From Stappia taiwanensis (GTDB lineage Bacteria > Pseudomonadota > Alphaproteobacteria > Rhizobiales > Stappiaceae): 64,000 bases of DNA. Where the stretch lies: the NCBI RefSeq assembly GCF_014635285.1, contig NZ_BMCR01000001.1, forward strand, positions 372,001-436,000, written 5' to 3'. Positions 1-11,298 of this stretch are shown in pieces. Under the pieces are notes generated by a model. The model had not been told where the DNA came from and did not search any database. It worked only from the letters and a program-made list of their open reading frames with translations. A program made the translations under genes and the position numbers. Positions within the stretch are counted from its first letter, which is position 1, and each line of letters opens with the position of its first letter.

Positions 1-698
1 CGCTGGCGCGCGGCGTCGCCGAGGCGACCGCCGGGCGGGTCGACATGGCGGTATGCCCGCCGGCGACCCTGGTGGCGACGGCGGCGGATGCCTTGCGCGG
101 ATCGGGCATTGCCACCGGCGGCCAGGACTGCCACACGGCGGCCAGCGGCGCGCACACAGGCGATATTTCCGCCGAAATGCTCGCCGATGCCGGCGCGAAC
201 ATGGTGATCGTCGGCCATTCCGAGCGCCGCGCCGATCATGGTGAGGACGATGCCTGCGTGCGCGCCAAGGCGGAGGCCGCCTGGCGGGCCGGCCTGGTGG
301 CGATCCTGTGCGTTGGCGAAACCGAGGCGGAGCGCAAGGCGGGCACGGCGCTTGAGGTGGTCGGCAAGCAGCTTGCCGGCTCGGTGCCCGACCGGGCGGA
401 CGCGGAGCGGCTGATCGTAGCCTATGAGCCGGTCTGGGCCATCGGCACGGGGCTGACGCCCACCGCCGAGGATGTGGCGGAAATGCATGCCTCGCTGCGG
501 GCCGGTCTGGTGGAGCGCTTCGGCGCGGCCGGTGAGGGGATCCGGCTTCTCTATGGCGGTTCGGTGAAGCCGGGCAATGCCGAGGAGTTGATGTCGGTGG
601 CCAATGTCAACGGCGCGCTGGTGGGCGGCGCGAGCCTCAAGGCCGCTGACTTCCTTGCGATTGCGGCCGCCACGGCGGCGGTGACGCAAAAGGCCTGA
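1..698 (+). CDS. tpiA: Triose-phosphate isomerase, 5' end cut by window edge
   Basis: The reading frame is open from base 3, so this is the C-terminal 231 codons of a protein normally about 250 residues long; the true start is outside the window. It interconverts dihydroxyacetone phosphate and glyceraldehyde 3-phosphate in the cytoplasm. Visible family motifs are VIVGHSERR (around the electrophilic His region), [11 protein letters not shown] containing the catalytic Glu, and the phosphate-binding [11 protein letters not shown] and GALVGGASL near the end. It lies just upstream of secG and pyrG, an arrangement common in Alphaproteobacteria. The ATG at 45 is internal and is not the start. Confidence 0.96.
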   Translation, partial: LARGVAEATAGRVDMAVCPPATLVATAADALRGSGIATGGQDCHTAASGAHTGDISAEMLADAGANMVIVGHSERRADHGEDDACVRAKAEAAWRAGLVAILCVGETEAERKAGTALEVVGKQLAGSVPDRADAERLIVAYEPVWAIGTGLTPTAEDVAEMHASLRAGLVERFGAAGEGIRLLYGGSVKPGNAEELMSVANVNGALVGGASLKAADFLAIAAATAAVTQKA

Positions 699-874
699 CG
701 ACAAGGGTGGAAAGCACCGCCGCATTGGTGTAGAACCCACGCCAAATTCGTAACACCGAGGCAGATTCCGCCCCTTGATGGGGCGTGAATCATGTCTTGG
801 GAACTCTGACCCCGATCAACGCGCCGGCCTTTGGGCTTTCGGTAGTCCGGCCGGTTGATCCAATCTGGTGTCCG

Positions 875-1255
875 ATGGAAACCGTTATCATCGTCATTCA
901 TCTGATGGTCGTGCTCGCGCTCGTGCTCGTCGTTCTGTTGCAGCGCTCCGAAGGTGGCGCGCTCGGAATGGGTGGCGGCGGTGGCGGCGGCGGTCTGATG
1001 TCCAGCCGGGGCAGCGCCAATGTGCTGACCCGTGCGACCGCCATTCTCGGCGCTGCGTTTTTCGCGACCTCGCTGACCCTTGCCATTCTGGCGCGTACCG
1101 GCGACCGTCCGGCGTCGATTCTCGATGCGGCGCCCGGTACCCAGACGGCACCGCTCGGCCAGACCGAGGGCTCCGGCAACGGCATCCTGGATCAGTTGAA
1201 GCCGCAAGAGCAGCCGGCGGCGCCGTCAGGGCCGCAGGTTCCGGCCGCGCAGTAA
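875..1255 (+). CDS. secG: Protein translocase subunit SecG
   Basis: This 126-residue protein is the small accessory subunit of the SecYEG channel in the inner membrane. It begins METVIIVIHL, a first membrane helix, followed by the family signature LLQRSEGGALGMGGG with a poly-glycine loop, and a second helix around residues 52-74. The tail after residue 75 is Pro/Ala/Gln-rich, as usual in alphaproteobacterial SecG. The frame is open from 785, but only the ATG at 875 gives the standard N-terminus. It sits between tpiA and pyrG and is followed by an intrinsic terminator. Confidence 0.95.
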   Translation: METVIIVIHLMVVLALVLVVLLQRSEGGALGMGGGGGGGGLMSSRGSANVLTRATAILGAAFFATSLTLAILARTGDRPASILDAAPGTQTAPLGQTEGSGNGILDQLKPQEQPAAPSGPQVPAAQ

Positions 1256-2998
<1,743 letters not shown>

Positions 2999-3096
2999 CG
3001 CGGGTCAGGATCCGAAGACAATGGAAGACTTGCCCCGTTCCGGCGCATGAGGATGCGCCGGACAGGAGGAGGGGCGCGAGGGGGGGATAGCAGGGC

Positions 3097-3963
3097 ATGC
3101 ACGCGCGCGGACTGGATCATCTTGTGTGGGCGGTGCGCGATCTCGACGCGGCCGCGGACTGCCTTCAGCGCCTCGGTTTCACCGTCACGCCGCGCGCCCG
3201 TCACCCCTGGGGCACCGAGAACCGGTGTGTCCAACTGGACGGTTTCTTCATTGAATTGCTGACGGTCGGCGAGGCGGCGCATATCCCGCCCGCATCGAAT
3301 GCGACGTTCTCCTTCGGGGCGTTCAACCGCGATTTCCTGGAAACGGGCGAGGGCGCGTCGATGCTGGTCGCCGAAAGCCAGGATCCGGCCGCCGACCGGC
3401 GCGCCTTCGAACAGGCCGGACTTCCGGTGTTCGCGCCGTTTGCGTTTGAGAGGGAGCAAACCCTGGCCGATGGCGGTGTGCGCAAGGTCGGGTTCGACCT
3501 GACCTTCACCCGCGACCGGGACGATGCTCGCAACGGCTTCTTCACCTGCCACAATCGCTACCCGGAAAACTTCTGGTCGGCGGACTATCAGCAGCATGAC
3601 AATGGTGCGCGGGAGCTGGAGGCGGTGATCGTCGTCTGCGATGAGCCGGCCAGCCATCATATTTTCTATTCGGCGTTTACCGGCGTGCGCGACATGCGCG
3701 CCAGCAGTCTCGGTATCACCATCGACACCCCGCGCGGGGCCGTTCGGCTCTTTACCCCCGGCGCTTTTGCCGGTTTGTTCGCGCAGGCAGCCCCCCGCGA
3801 TCCGGCGGGCGCGCCGGTCATTGCCGCGCTTGTGCTGCGCGGGGCGGATCGGGCGGCACTTGTCGCGCGGCTTGAAAAAGCAGGCATGGATTACGTGCTT
3901 GCGCCAGAAGGTCTGGTGGTGCCGGAGACGGCCGAGCACGGTTTGTCGCTTGTTTTTGCCTGA
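3097..3963 (+). CDS. VOC/glyoxalase-like domain protein
   Basis: This 288-residue protein starts MHARGLDHLVWAVRDLDAAADCL, the first beta-alpha-beta unit of a vicinal-oxygen-chelate fold (glyoxalase-like, PF13468 type). It has two related halves: residues about 5-130, and a second repeat from about 150 to 230. Such proteins bind small ligands or metals; the substrate cannot be inferred. A His near the start and Glu in FFIELLTVGE are plausible metal ligands. It lies downstream of pyrG on the same strand after a 98-nt gap, probably as its own unit. The family call is firm, the function is not known. Confidence 0.8.
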   Translation: MHARGLDHLVWAVRDLDAAADCLQRLGFTVTPRARHPWGTENRCVQLDGFFIELLTVGEAAHIPPASNATFSFGAFNRDFLETGEGASMLVAESQDPAADRRAFEQAGLPVFAPFAFEREQTLADGGVRKVGFDLTFTRDRDDARNGFFTCHNRYPENFWSADYQQHDNGARELEAVIVVCDEPASHHIFYSAFTGVRDMRASSLGITIDTPRGAVRLFTPGAFAGLFAQAAPRDPAGAPVIAALVLRGADRAALVARLEKAGMDYVLAPEGLVVPETAEHGLSLVFA

Positions 3964-3974
3964 CTTGGCTGTAA

Positions 3975-4033
3975 CGTCACGTGACGATAGTAGACAATGT
4001 AAATGAGGCGCCCGGCGCAGCGATGCCGGGCGC
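3975..4033. promoter_or_regulatory. 12-bp palindrome and hairpin upstream of RND operon
   Basis: Perfect palindrome CGTCACGTGACG at 3975-3986, flanked by a weak possible -35 (TTGGCT, 3965-3970) and a poor -10 (TAGTAG, 3988-3993). A second element, GCGCCCGGC (4008-4016) with GCCGGGCGC (4025-4033), forms a 9-bp stem without a T-tract. The palindrome resembles an operator for a dimeric repressor of the efflux genes, but no regulator gene adjoins it. Confidence 0.45.
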
Positions 4034-4125
4034 GGACCAGAACGCAAGGTGATCCACGGATCGCTGACAGACGTTAAGAGAGCCGGAGACGGCGAATCCT
4101 CGGAATACGCAAGGAGCTAGGGCGA

Positions 4126-5283
4126 ATGATTTCTGCGGTCGGTCGGTATATGCGGAACACTGGCGGCATTGCGCTCGTTCTTGTCGCCGTTGGCGTTGCT
4201 GCGTGCAAACCGCAGGAAGAAAAGGCGTCCGCCGCTCCGCCGCCCTCTGTCCAGGTCGCGGCGGCCTTCAAGAAAGAGATTCGCCAGTCGGCCAGTTTCG
4301 TTGGCCAGATCGAGGCGGTGGACGATGTGAACCTGCTCGCCCGGGTGTCCGGCTTCCTCGAAACCAAGCAGGTCAAGGACGGCGCATCAGTAGAAAAGGA
4401 TCAGATCCTTTTCACCATCGAAAAGGCATCCTATGAGGCCACGCTTGCTTCGGCAAAGGCCGATGCCGAGAAAGCCGAGGCCGATGCCGCACTGAAGGCC
4501 GCCGACCTGGAGCGGGATACGGACCTGTACGAAAAGGGGCATGTCTCCAAGGCCAAGTTCCAGGCGACGCTGGCCACCAAGGAGCAGGCCGACGCGGCGG
4601 TGGAAGCTGCCCATGCGCAGGTCAAGCAGGCCGAACTTAATCTCGGCTATACCGATATCTACGCGCCGTTCCCGGGCAAGATCGGCAAGACCACCTACAG
4701 CGTTGGCGATGTGGTGGGGCCGACGTCGCAGCCCCTTGCCCGGCTCGTGCGCTTGGCGCCGGTCTATGTCAACTTCGCCATCAGCGAGAAGGATTATCTC
4801 GACGCGGTGCGCGGGTCGGGCAAGTCGCCGGAGGACGTCAGGACCGGTGATGCCAAGATCCAGATCCATCTTATTCTGCCGAACGGAAAGCGCTACGGCG
4901 AGGATGGTGAGATCGTCTTCATCGACAACACGGTCGATCCGAAGACCGGCACCATCTCCGTGCGTGGTCAGTTCGCCAACAAGGATACGCTCCTGGTAGC
5001 CGGCACCTTTGTCACCGTGGTGATCGAAGCCGGCGAAAGCTCGAATGAGCTGCTGATCCCGCAGGCGGCGATCCAACGCGATCAGCGCGGCGCCTTCGTG
5101 CTCGCCATCGGCAAGCAGGAGATGGTCGAACAGCGTTACGTCGAACTGGGCGAACAGGTCGAGACCGACTTTGTGGTGAAGAAGGGCCTCCAGGAAGGTG
5201 ATCGTGTCATCACCGAGGGCCTTCAGAAGGTTCGTCCCGGCGTTCCCGTCAACGCTGTGCTTGCCGGCACGCCGGTGGAGTAA
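4126..5283 (+). CDS. RND efflux periplasmic adaptor lipoprotein (MexA/AcrA type)
   Basis: This 385-residue protein belongs to the membrane-fusion protein family that links an inner-membrane RND pump to an outer-membrane channel. It has an N-terminal hydrophobic signal with a lipobox ending at Cys27 (VAAC), so it should be lipid-anchored in the periplasm. A lipoyl-like half motif (GQIEAVDDVNLLARVSGFL) is followed by an Ala/Lys/Glu-rich alpha-hairpin (about 100-160) and the returning half (LGYTDIYAPFPGKIG). The start at 4126 is supported by AAGGAG about 9 nt upstream. The stop lies 5 nt before the pump gene, so the two form one operon. Confidence 0.93.
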   Translation: MISAVGRYMRNTGGIALVLVAVGVAACKPQEEKASAAPPPSVQVAAAFKKEIRQSASFVGQIEAVDDVNLLARVSGFLETKQVKDGASVEKDQILFTIEKASYEATLASAKADAEKAEADAALKAADLERDTDLYEKGHVSKAKFQATLATKEQADAAVEAAHAQVKQAELNLGYTDIYAPFPGKIGKTTYSVGDVVGPTSQPLARLVRLAPVYVNFAISEKDYLDAVRGSGKSPEDVRTGDAKIQIHLILPNGKRYGEDGEIVFIDNTVDPKTGTISVRGQFANKDTLLVAGTFVTVVIEAGESSNELLIPQAAIQRDQRGAFVLAIGKQEMVEQRYVELGEQVETDFVVKKGLQEGDRVITEGLQKVRPGVPVNAVLAGTPVE

Positions 5284-5288
5284 GCCAG

Positions 5289-8200
5289 ATGCTGTCACGG
5301 ATCTTCATTTACCGACCGAAATTCGCTCTGGTGATTTCACTGGTGATTTCGATTGCCGGTGCCCTGGGCTACATGGCCCTCCCGGTCGAGCAGTTCCCCA
5401 ACATCACGCCGCCGGTGGTCAATGTTTCGGCCACCTACACCGGTGCCAATGCCGAGGTGCTTGAGGAAACCGTCGCCGCGCCCATCGAGGCGCAGGTGAA
5501 TGGTGTCGACAACATGATCTACATGTCGTCGAACAGCACCGACAACGGCAACTATTCGCTGAACGTCACCTTCGCGGTCGGGACCGATCCGGATATCGCC
5601 ACGGTGAACGTGCAAAATCGGGTGAGCCAGGCGACCAGCCAGTTGCCGTCCGATGTGACCAAGAACGGCGTGACGGTGCAGAAAGCCAGCACCAACATGC
5701 TGCTGGTCACCACGCTGTATTCGCCGAACAAGACCTATGATGAGGTCTTTCTCGCCAACTATGCCTCGATCAACCTGAAGGATGCGCTTGCGCGTGTTCC
5801 CGGCGTCGGCAAGGCGGATGTGCTGACCGATTTCGCCTATGGCATGCGCATCTGGCTGGATCCGGACCGGCTGACGAGCATGGGCATGACGCCCTCGGAT
5901 TTCATCACCGCGATCCAGGACCAGAACCTTCAGGTCGCCGCCGGCCAGATTGGCGCCCCGCCGGTGCCGGACGGGCAGCAGTTCCAGTACACCATCAAGG
6001 CGCAGGGACGCCTGACCAGCGTCGAGCAGTTCGAGAAGATCGTGCTGCGCACCGGCTCTGATGGCGCGGTCGTGCGCATTGGCGATGTTGCCCGGGTGGA
6101 GTTGGGCTCGCAGATCTATTCGGCCAATGGTCGCTTCAACGGACGTCCGGCGACGGTTCTGGCGGTCTATCAGGCACCGGGAGCCAATGCTCTGGCGGTC
6201 TCCGAAGGCGTGCTCAAGCGGCTTGAGGAACTGTCGAAGGCCTTCCCCGACGACATGGCCTATGAGGTTCCGTTCAACACGACGGACTTCGTCAAGCAGT
6301 CGCTGAGCGACGTGGTCTTCACCCTGTTCCTGACCTTCACGCTTGTCGTTTCCGTGGTGTTTATCTTCCTTGGAAACTGGCGGGCGACGGTCATTCCGAC
6401 GGTTGCCATTCCGGTGTCGCTGATCGGCACCTTCGCCGTTCTCCTGGCGGCGGGCATGTCGCTCAACACCATCAGCCTGTTCGCGCTGGTGCTGGCGATC
6501 GGTATCGTCGTCGACGATGCCATCATCGTGGTGGAGAACGTCGAACGGATCATGGAGGAAGAAGGGCTTCCGCCGAAGGAGGCCACCGCCAAGGCGATGG
6601 AGCAGATCACCACTCCGGTGATCGCCACCACGCTGGTGCTGCTCGCGGTGTTCGTGCCCACCATCTTCATGCCGGGCATCACCGGTCGGCTCTACTCGCA
6701 GTTTGCCGTGACGATCTCCGTCGCGGTGGTGATTTCCTCGATCAACGCCCTGACCCTTTCGCCGGCGCTGTGCGGCCTGGTGCTGAAGCTGCGCAGCGGT
6801 CCGCGGACCGGTATCTTCGCGGTATTCGAGGCGATTATCGACCGGATGCGCAAGGGCTACGTTGGGATTGTTTCTCGGCTCTTGCCCCGCTCCTTCATCG
6901 GTCTGGGGGCGGTGGGCCTGGCGGTTGCCCTCATCGTGCTGCTCGGCGGCCGGCTGCCACAGGGCTTTCTTCCGCTGGAAGATCAGGGCTACCTGATGGT
7001 CGATGTGCAGTTGCCCGATGGCGCGGCCCTTCCGCGTACCGACAAGATCACCGAGGAGATGGAAACCCGGCTGGAGAAGATCGATGGCATCGCCAATGTG
7101 GTGATCGTCAACGGCTACTCGATCCTGAACGCCGGATTGTCGCCGAATGCGGCGATGGTGATCGTCACGCTCGATCCATGGGACGAGCGTCAGACGCCGG
7201 CACTGAAGGCGGACGGAATCCTGGCCACCATGTGGCAGGATTTCTCCACCATCGCCGGCGCCAACATCATCGCCTTCAATGCGCCGCCGATTCCGGGTCT
7301 CGGCACCACCGGCGGCGTGGAGATGAAGGTCCAGCAGACCGGCGGCGGCACGCCGCAGGATCTGGCCGCAGGCATCGGCTCGATGGTCTATTCCGCCAAT
7401 CAGGCGAAGTCGATCGGCCAAGCCTATTCCACCTTCCGGGCCAACGTGCCACAGGTGTTTGTCGATCTTGATCGGGAGAAGGCCAAGCTTCTGGGCATCA
7501 AGATCTCGGATGTCTTCCTGACGCTACAGGCCTATCTCGGCTCATACTACGTGAATGACTTCAATCTCTTCGGCCGGGTCTACAAGGTGATGATCCAGGC
7601 GGAGGGCGCGTTCCGCAACCAGGTGGAGGATATCGACCGGCTCTACGTCCGCTCCGCGGATGGCGACATGGTGCCGCTGCGCTCTCTGGTCAACATCGAG
7701 AACATTCTCGGTCCGCAGATCCTCAACCGCTACAACATGTTCCGGTCGGCGTCGGTCAACGCCTCGCCTCGGCAGGGCGCATCGACCGGCACGGTGATGA
7801 CGGACATGGAAAAGGCGGCGGCCGAGGCCTTGCCGGCCGGCTATACCTTTGAATGGACCGGAACGGCCCTGCAGCAGCAAGGGGCGGGCGCCATCGTCAT
7901 CTACATCCTGCTGCTGTCGATCCTGTTCGCTTATCTCTTCCTCGTTGCCCAGTATGAAAGTTGGTCGATGCCGATCGCCATCCTGATGTCGGTCACCATC
8001 GCCCTGCTCGGTGCCTTCGTCGCCGTTCTGGTCACCGGGCGAGACGTCAACCTCTATACCCAGATCGGCATGATCATGCTGGTGGGCATGGGGGCGAAGA
8101 ACGCGATTCTGATCGTGGAATTCGCCATGGAGGAGCGGGCTGCGGGCCGGTCGATCATCGCTGCCGCGCGTAAAGCGGCGGGCCTTCGGTTCCGGGCTGT

Positions 8201-8468
8201 GATGATGACGGCGCTGTCGTTCCTGCTCGGCGTCGTGCCGCTTCTGGCGGCCTCCGGTGCCGGTGCCGCCAGCCAGCAGGCGATTGGCTACGCGGTCTTC
8301 GGCGGCATGCTGTTCGCGACCCTGTTCGGCGTCATCGTCATTCCGGTCCTCTATGTGGTGATGCAGATCATTCGGGAGCGGCTGAAGGGGCAATATCGCG
8401 GCGCCAACACCGAGCGCGAACCGGAAGCGCCTCTTCCGGGCAAGGAGCCCGCGCCGCAGGCCGGCTGA
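5289..8468 (+). CDS. RND multidrug efflux permease (HAE1, AcrB/MexB type)
   Basis: This 1059-residue proton-driven inner-membrane pump exports hydrophobic compounds. Its length is typical for the family. The N-terminus (FIYRPKFALVISLVI) is the first transmembrane helix. The TM4 proton-relay motif is seen in GIVVDDAIIVVENVERIMEEEG (Asp-Asp pair), and the matching Lys in GMGAKNAILIVEFAMEE. Two large periplasmic loops are present. No outer-membrane factor gene is adjacent, so it probably uses a TolC-like protein encoded elsewhere. The gene is followed by a strong terminator, so the operon appears to be just adaptor plus pump. Confidence 0.95.
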   Translation: MLSRIFIYRPKFALVISLVISIAGALGYMALPVEQFPNITPPVVNVSATYTGANAEVLEETVAAPIEAQVNGVDNMIYMSSNSTDNGNYSLNVTFAVGTDPDIATVNVQNRVSQATSQLPSDVTKNGVTVQKASTNMLLVTTLYSPNKTYDEVFLANYASINLKDALARVPGVGKADVLTDFAYGMRIWLDPDRLTSMGMTPSDFITAIQDQNLQVAAGQIGAPPVPDGQQFQYTIKAQGRLTSVEQFEKIVLRTGSDGAVVRIGDVARVELGSQIYSANGRFNGRPATVLAVYQAPGANALAVSEGVLKRLEELSKAFPDDMAYEVPFNTTDFVKQSLSDVVFTLFLTFTLVVSVVFIFLGNWRATVIPTVAIPVSLIGTFAVLLAAGMSLNTISLFALVLAIGIVVDDAIIVVENVERIMEEEGLPPKEATAKAMEQITTPVIATTLVLLAVFVPTIFMPGITGRLYSQFAVTISVAVVISSINALTLSPALCGLVLKLRSGPRTGIFAVFEAIIDRMRKGYVGIVSRLLPRSFIGLGAVGLAVALIVLLGGRLPQGFLPLEDQGYLMVDVQLPDGAALPRTDKITEEMETRLEKIDGIANVVIVNGYSILNAGLSPNAAMVIVTLDPWDERQTPALKADGILATMWQDFSTIAGANIIAFNAPPIPGLGTTGGVEMKVQQTGGGTPQDLAAGIGSMVYSANQAKSIGQAYSTFRANVPQVFVDLDREKAKLLGIKISDVFLTLQAYLGSYYVNDFNLFGRVYKVMIQAEGAFRNQVEDIDRLYVRSADGDMVPLRSLVNIENILGPQILNRYNMFRSASVNASPRQGASTGTVMTDMEKAAAEALPAGYTFEWTGTALQQQGAGAIVIYILLLSILFAYLFLVAQYESWSMPIAILMSVTIALLGAFVAVLVTGRDVNLYTQIGMIMLVGMGAKNAILIVEFAMEERAAGRSIIAAARKAAGLRFRAVMMTALSFLLGVVPLLAASGAGAASQQAIGYAVFGGMLFATLFGVIVIPVLYVVMQIIRERLKGQYRGANTEREPEAPLPGKEPAPQAG

Positions 8469-8493
8469 TCGCCTTGCTGCTATCGAGACGATC

Positions 8494-8530
8494 AAAACCC
8501 GCCGGCTCTTTAATGTCGGCGGGTTTTTTT
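8494..8530 (+). terminator. Intrinsic terminator after RND operon
   Basis: Stem CCCGCCG (8498-8504) with CGGCGGG (8517-8523) flanked by AAAA on the left and seven T on the right; can act on both strands. Confidence 0.9.
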
Positions 8531-8630
8531 GCATTCCGGCGCCGTCGAACCGGCCGGCGGGCGTGCGAGCTGTGGCATCTTCTGGTTGAGTAGTGGCCTA
8601 TAAATGCTGATTACCACTTGATAATCTGCT

Positions 8631-9470
8631 ATGACCGCTCTCCTGAAACATGAGAATGGCCGAGGACACTCCTTGAAGAAGGAAACTTCCCTGAACAGCC
8701 TGCGACGCGGCTTCCTGATCCTTGAAACCTTCGGCGTTGGCGAGGACAGTCTGAGCAATGCAGAGATCTCGGCACGCACCGGCATGCCGAAATCGACCGT
8801 TTCGCGTCTGACTGGCGTGCTGTGCGAAATGGGATACCTCAGCCCCGCGCTCGAGACCGGCGGTTTCCGAATCGGTGCCGGCGCGCTGCGACTGGGCTAT
8901 TCGGCGCTGGCGAGCATGAACATTCGCCAGCGTGCCCGCCGGCCGATGCAGGAACTGGCGGATCGGGCCTCGGTTTCGGTGTCCCTGGCCATCCGCCAGG
9001 GCGTGCACATGCTGTATATCGAGCAGGCGCGCGGGGCGGCGGCCGTCACCACCCGGCTGACGGTCGGCGACCGGTTGCCGATTGTCGTCTCCGCCATCGG
9101 CCAAGCCTATCTGGCGGCCTGCGATGCGGCGGAGATCGCCGAGATCGCCGAGCTGCTGGCGGAGAGTGATCCGCAGGCCGCAGCCACCCTCGGCGACAAG
9201 GTCACCGAAGCGCGGCGGCAGATCGCCGAGCAGGGGTTCTGCCTGTCGATGGACACCTGGCTGCCGGGCATTCATGCCATCGCCGCGCCGGTGCTGGATC
9301 TGGATACCAAGACGCGCATGGCGGTCAATTGCGGCGGCGTCGCGACCCTGTTGCCGAAGGAGCGCCTTGTCGCGGAACTTGGTCCGGCAATCGAGGCGCT
9401 CGCCTCCCACATCTCTGCGCTGCCGCCGCGCGCGCTGGTGGCCGAGGTCGAGGCCGGCCGCCAGATCTGA
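8631..9470 (+). CDS. IclR-family transcriptional regulator
   Basis: This 279-residue regulator has a winged HTH at about residues 22-75 (LRRGFLILETF...NAEISARTGMPKSTVSRLTGVLCEMGYL) and an IclR-type effector domain from about 95 to 260. The effector domain shows GQAYLAA and the usual AIAAPVLD stretch. IclR proteins typically control catabolic operons and bind small carboxylates. It converges on the SDR/BKACE pair and lies next to the uptake/beta-oxidation operon. The IclR-like inverted repeat at 11299-11321 is a candidate target, but this link is inference. Confidence 0.92.
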   Translation: MTALLKHENGRGHSLKKETSLNSLRRGFLILETFGVGEDSLSNAEISARTGMPKSTVSRLTGVLCEMGYLSPALETGGFRIGAGALRLGYSALASMNIRQRARRPMQELADRASVSVSLAIRQGVHMLYIEQARGAAAVTTRLTVGDRLPIVVSAIGQAYLAACDAAEIAEIAELLAESDPQAAATLGDKVTEARRQIAEQGFCLSMDTWLPGIHAIAAPVLDLDTKTRMAVNCGGVATLLPKERLVAELGPAIEALASHISALPPRALVAEVEAGRQI

Positions 9471-9498
9471 CGTCTCGGCGCGTCGCTTCGGTCAAACG

Positions 9499-9532
9499 AA
9501 AACCGGGCTGCCATCTGGTGATGACAGCCCGG
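9499..9532 (-). terminator. Intrinsic terminator for the SDR/BKACE operon
   Basis: Stem CCGGGCTG (9503-9510) with CAGCCCGG (9525-9532), extended inside by CAT/ATG. Read on the minus strand it is followed by TTTTCGTTTG. It lies between convergent IclR and SDR genes. Confidence 0.8.
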
Positions 9533-9567
9533 CTACAGAGCGGATCAACGGTCGATGGGGCCGGTGA

Positions 9568-10320
9568 TCAGAAGCGCCCGCAATCCAGCGTGATCGTTTG
9601 TCCGGTCATCGCTTCGTTGCAGGAGAGAAACACGATCGCTTCCGCCACATCAGAGGCTTCCACCCAGCGCTTCAGGGTGGTCGCCGCGAGCGAGCTTTCG
9701 GTGCGGCTCTCCGGCCAGGTTTCGGTCCAGGGCGTGCGCGTGAGGCCCGGGGCGACCGCATTGACGCGGACCTTCGGCCCCAGTCCCTTGGCCAGATTGA
9801 TGGTCATGTTGACCAGCGCCGCCTTGCTGGCGGCATAGGCCATGGAGCTTGCTCCGCCGCCAAGGCCCGCGATGCTGGCGGTGTTGACGATGGCGCCGCC
9901 GTCGCGCAGATGCGGGGCTGCCGCCCGGGCACACCAGAACGGCCCCATCAGGTTGGTGTTCAGGATCTTGTCCCAGAACGCATCGTCAAGCCGGTCGAGG
10001 TCCGACAGGGGGATCGGCTCCAGCGTCCCCGACGTGCCGGCATTGTTCACCAGAACGTCGAGCCCGCCGAGGTCGGCGATCGCGGTCTTGACCATGGTCT
10101 CCGCATCGGTGCGGACGGAGACGTCACCGGGGGCGGAGAGAACGCGGCCCTGGCCGTGTTCCTCAGTGAGACGGGCGATCAGCGCCGGGACATTTTCATC
10201 CCCCGGCAGGTGGTTGATCGCAACGCGTGCCCCTGCGGCCAGATAGGCCTCCACGGTGGCAAGGCCGATGCCCGAGGAGCCGCCGGTCACCAGGACCCGG
10301 GTTTGCGCGGAAATCTGCAT
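9568..10320 (-). CDS. Short-chain dehydrogenase/reductase
   Basis: This 250-residue classical SDR oxidises or reduces a hydroxyl/keto group with NAD(P). It shows the cofactor motif VTGGSSGIG near the N-terminus, NNAG in the core, the catalytic Ser (IVNTASIAG) and Tyr-x3-Lys (YAASK). The frame is open far upstream, but MQISAQTRVLVTGG (start 10320) gives the standard N-terminus. It begins 4 nt after the stop of the BKACE gene and is co-transcribed with it, so it probably makes or removes the beta-keto substrate of that enzyme. The specific substrate is unknown. Confidence 0.92.
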   Translation of the reverse strand: MQISAQTRVLVTGGSSGIGLATVEAYLAAGARVAINHLPGDENVPALIARLTEEHGQGRVLSAPGDVSVRTDAETMVKTAIADLGGLDVLVNNAGTSGTLEPIPLSDLDRLDDAFWDKILNTNLMGPFWCARAAAPHLRDGGAIVNTASIAGLGGGASSMAYAASKAALVNMTINLAKGLGPKVRVNAVAPGLTRTPWTETWPESRTESSLAATTLKRWVEASDVAEAIVFLSCNEAMTGQTITLDCGRF

Positions 10321-10324
10321 CGGA

Positions 10325-11200
10325 TCAGCGAAGCTCCAGGATTTCGCGGGCTTCGGCGGCGTTCGCGGTTTCCTTGCCGAGACCTTCAAGGATCTGGACG
10401 GCGCGCCGCACCAGCGAGGCGTTGTCCGGCGCCAGGACGCCGCGCGACAGGTAGAGATTGTCTTCCAGGCCGACGCGCACATGGCCGCCGCAGACCGCCG
10501 ACAGAGCCACGATGTCGAACTCCTGCCGGCCGATGCCGAAGGCCGCCCAGTTGGCGTTCTGCGGCAGCTGCGACTGCAGGAACAGGTGGGACTGCGGCGT
10601 GGCATCCGCGCCGTAGGGGATGCCGAGGCAGATCTGGAACAGCGGGGTGCCGGTGAGGGCGCCCTCGGCAATCAGCTTCTTGGCGAGCACGATGTGGCCA
10701 ATGTCGAAGACCTCCAGCTCCGGCTTGGTGCCGGCTTCCTCGACCAGCCGCGCCATGGTGCGCAGATGGGAGGGGAGGTTGAGGAAGGCATGCTCGCCGA
10801 AGTTCATGGTGCCGATGTCGAGCGTGCACAGCTCCGGCTTCAGCTCCAGAACATGGGAGACGCGCTCTTCGGGCGAGCAAAGCGTCGTGCCCGGACCGCC
10901 GACCTGCATGTTCTCCGCGGAAGGGACATAGCGCGCGCCGGCACCGGTGGTGAGGTTGAGGACGATGTCGACATCGGCGTCGCGGACGCGTTCAACCACT
11001 TCCCGGTAAAGGGCGATGTCCATCGACGGAGCGGCCGTCTCGGGATCGCGCACATGGATATGCGCCACAGCCGCGCCGGCCTTGGCCGCGCCGATGGCCG
11101 AATCGGCGATCTGCTTCGGCGTCACTGGGACCGCGTCGCTCTTGCTGGGGGTGTCGAAGGATCCCGTGATCGCACAGGTGATAATGACTTTGTCGGCCAT
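10325..11200 (-). CDS. BKACE-family beta-keto acid cleavage enzyme (DUF849)
   Basis: This 291-residue protein belongs to the 3-keto-5-aminohexanoate cleavage enzyme (BKACE) family. These are metal-dependent TIM barrels that use acetyl-CoA to split a beta-keto acid into acetoacetate and a new acyl-CoA. Metal-binding residues are seen in AHIHVRDPE (His47, His49), and the later GGHVRVGLEDN carries the conserved Glu. The start at 11200 (MADKVIITCAITG) has GGAG upstream. It is the first gene of a leftward pair with the SDR and is divergent from the TAXI transporter operon. Family members act on carnitine, lysine or betaine-type intermediates; which applies here is not visible. Confidence 0.92.
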   Translation of the reverse strand: MADKVIITCAITGSFDTPSKSDAVPVTPKQIADSAIGAAKAGAAVAHIHVRDPETAAPSMDIALYREVVERVRDADVDIVLNLTTGAGARYVPSAENMQVGGPGTTLCSPEERVSHVLELKPELCTLDIGTMNFGEHAFLNLPSHLRTMARLVEEAGTKPELEVFDIGHIVLAKKLIAEGALTGTPLFQICLGIPYGADATPQSHLFLQSQLPQNANWAAFGIGRQEFDIVALSAVCGGHVRVGLEDNLYLSRGVLAPDNASLVRRAVQILEGLGKETANAAEAREILELR

Positions 11201-11298
11201 ACGCGTTCGTCTCCGGAAGTTCCAAAAAACCTGAATCGGCCCGGCACGGCGCATGAGACTGCGCGGCACCATGGCGCGCTAGCTGTGCCACAACCTCA

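Noticed and set aside
5337-7421. Long open frame opposite the RND pump
   Set aside because: Same cause; the plus-strand pump shows all family motifs.
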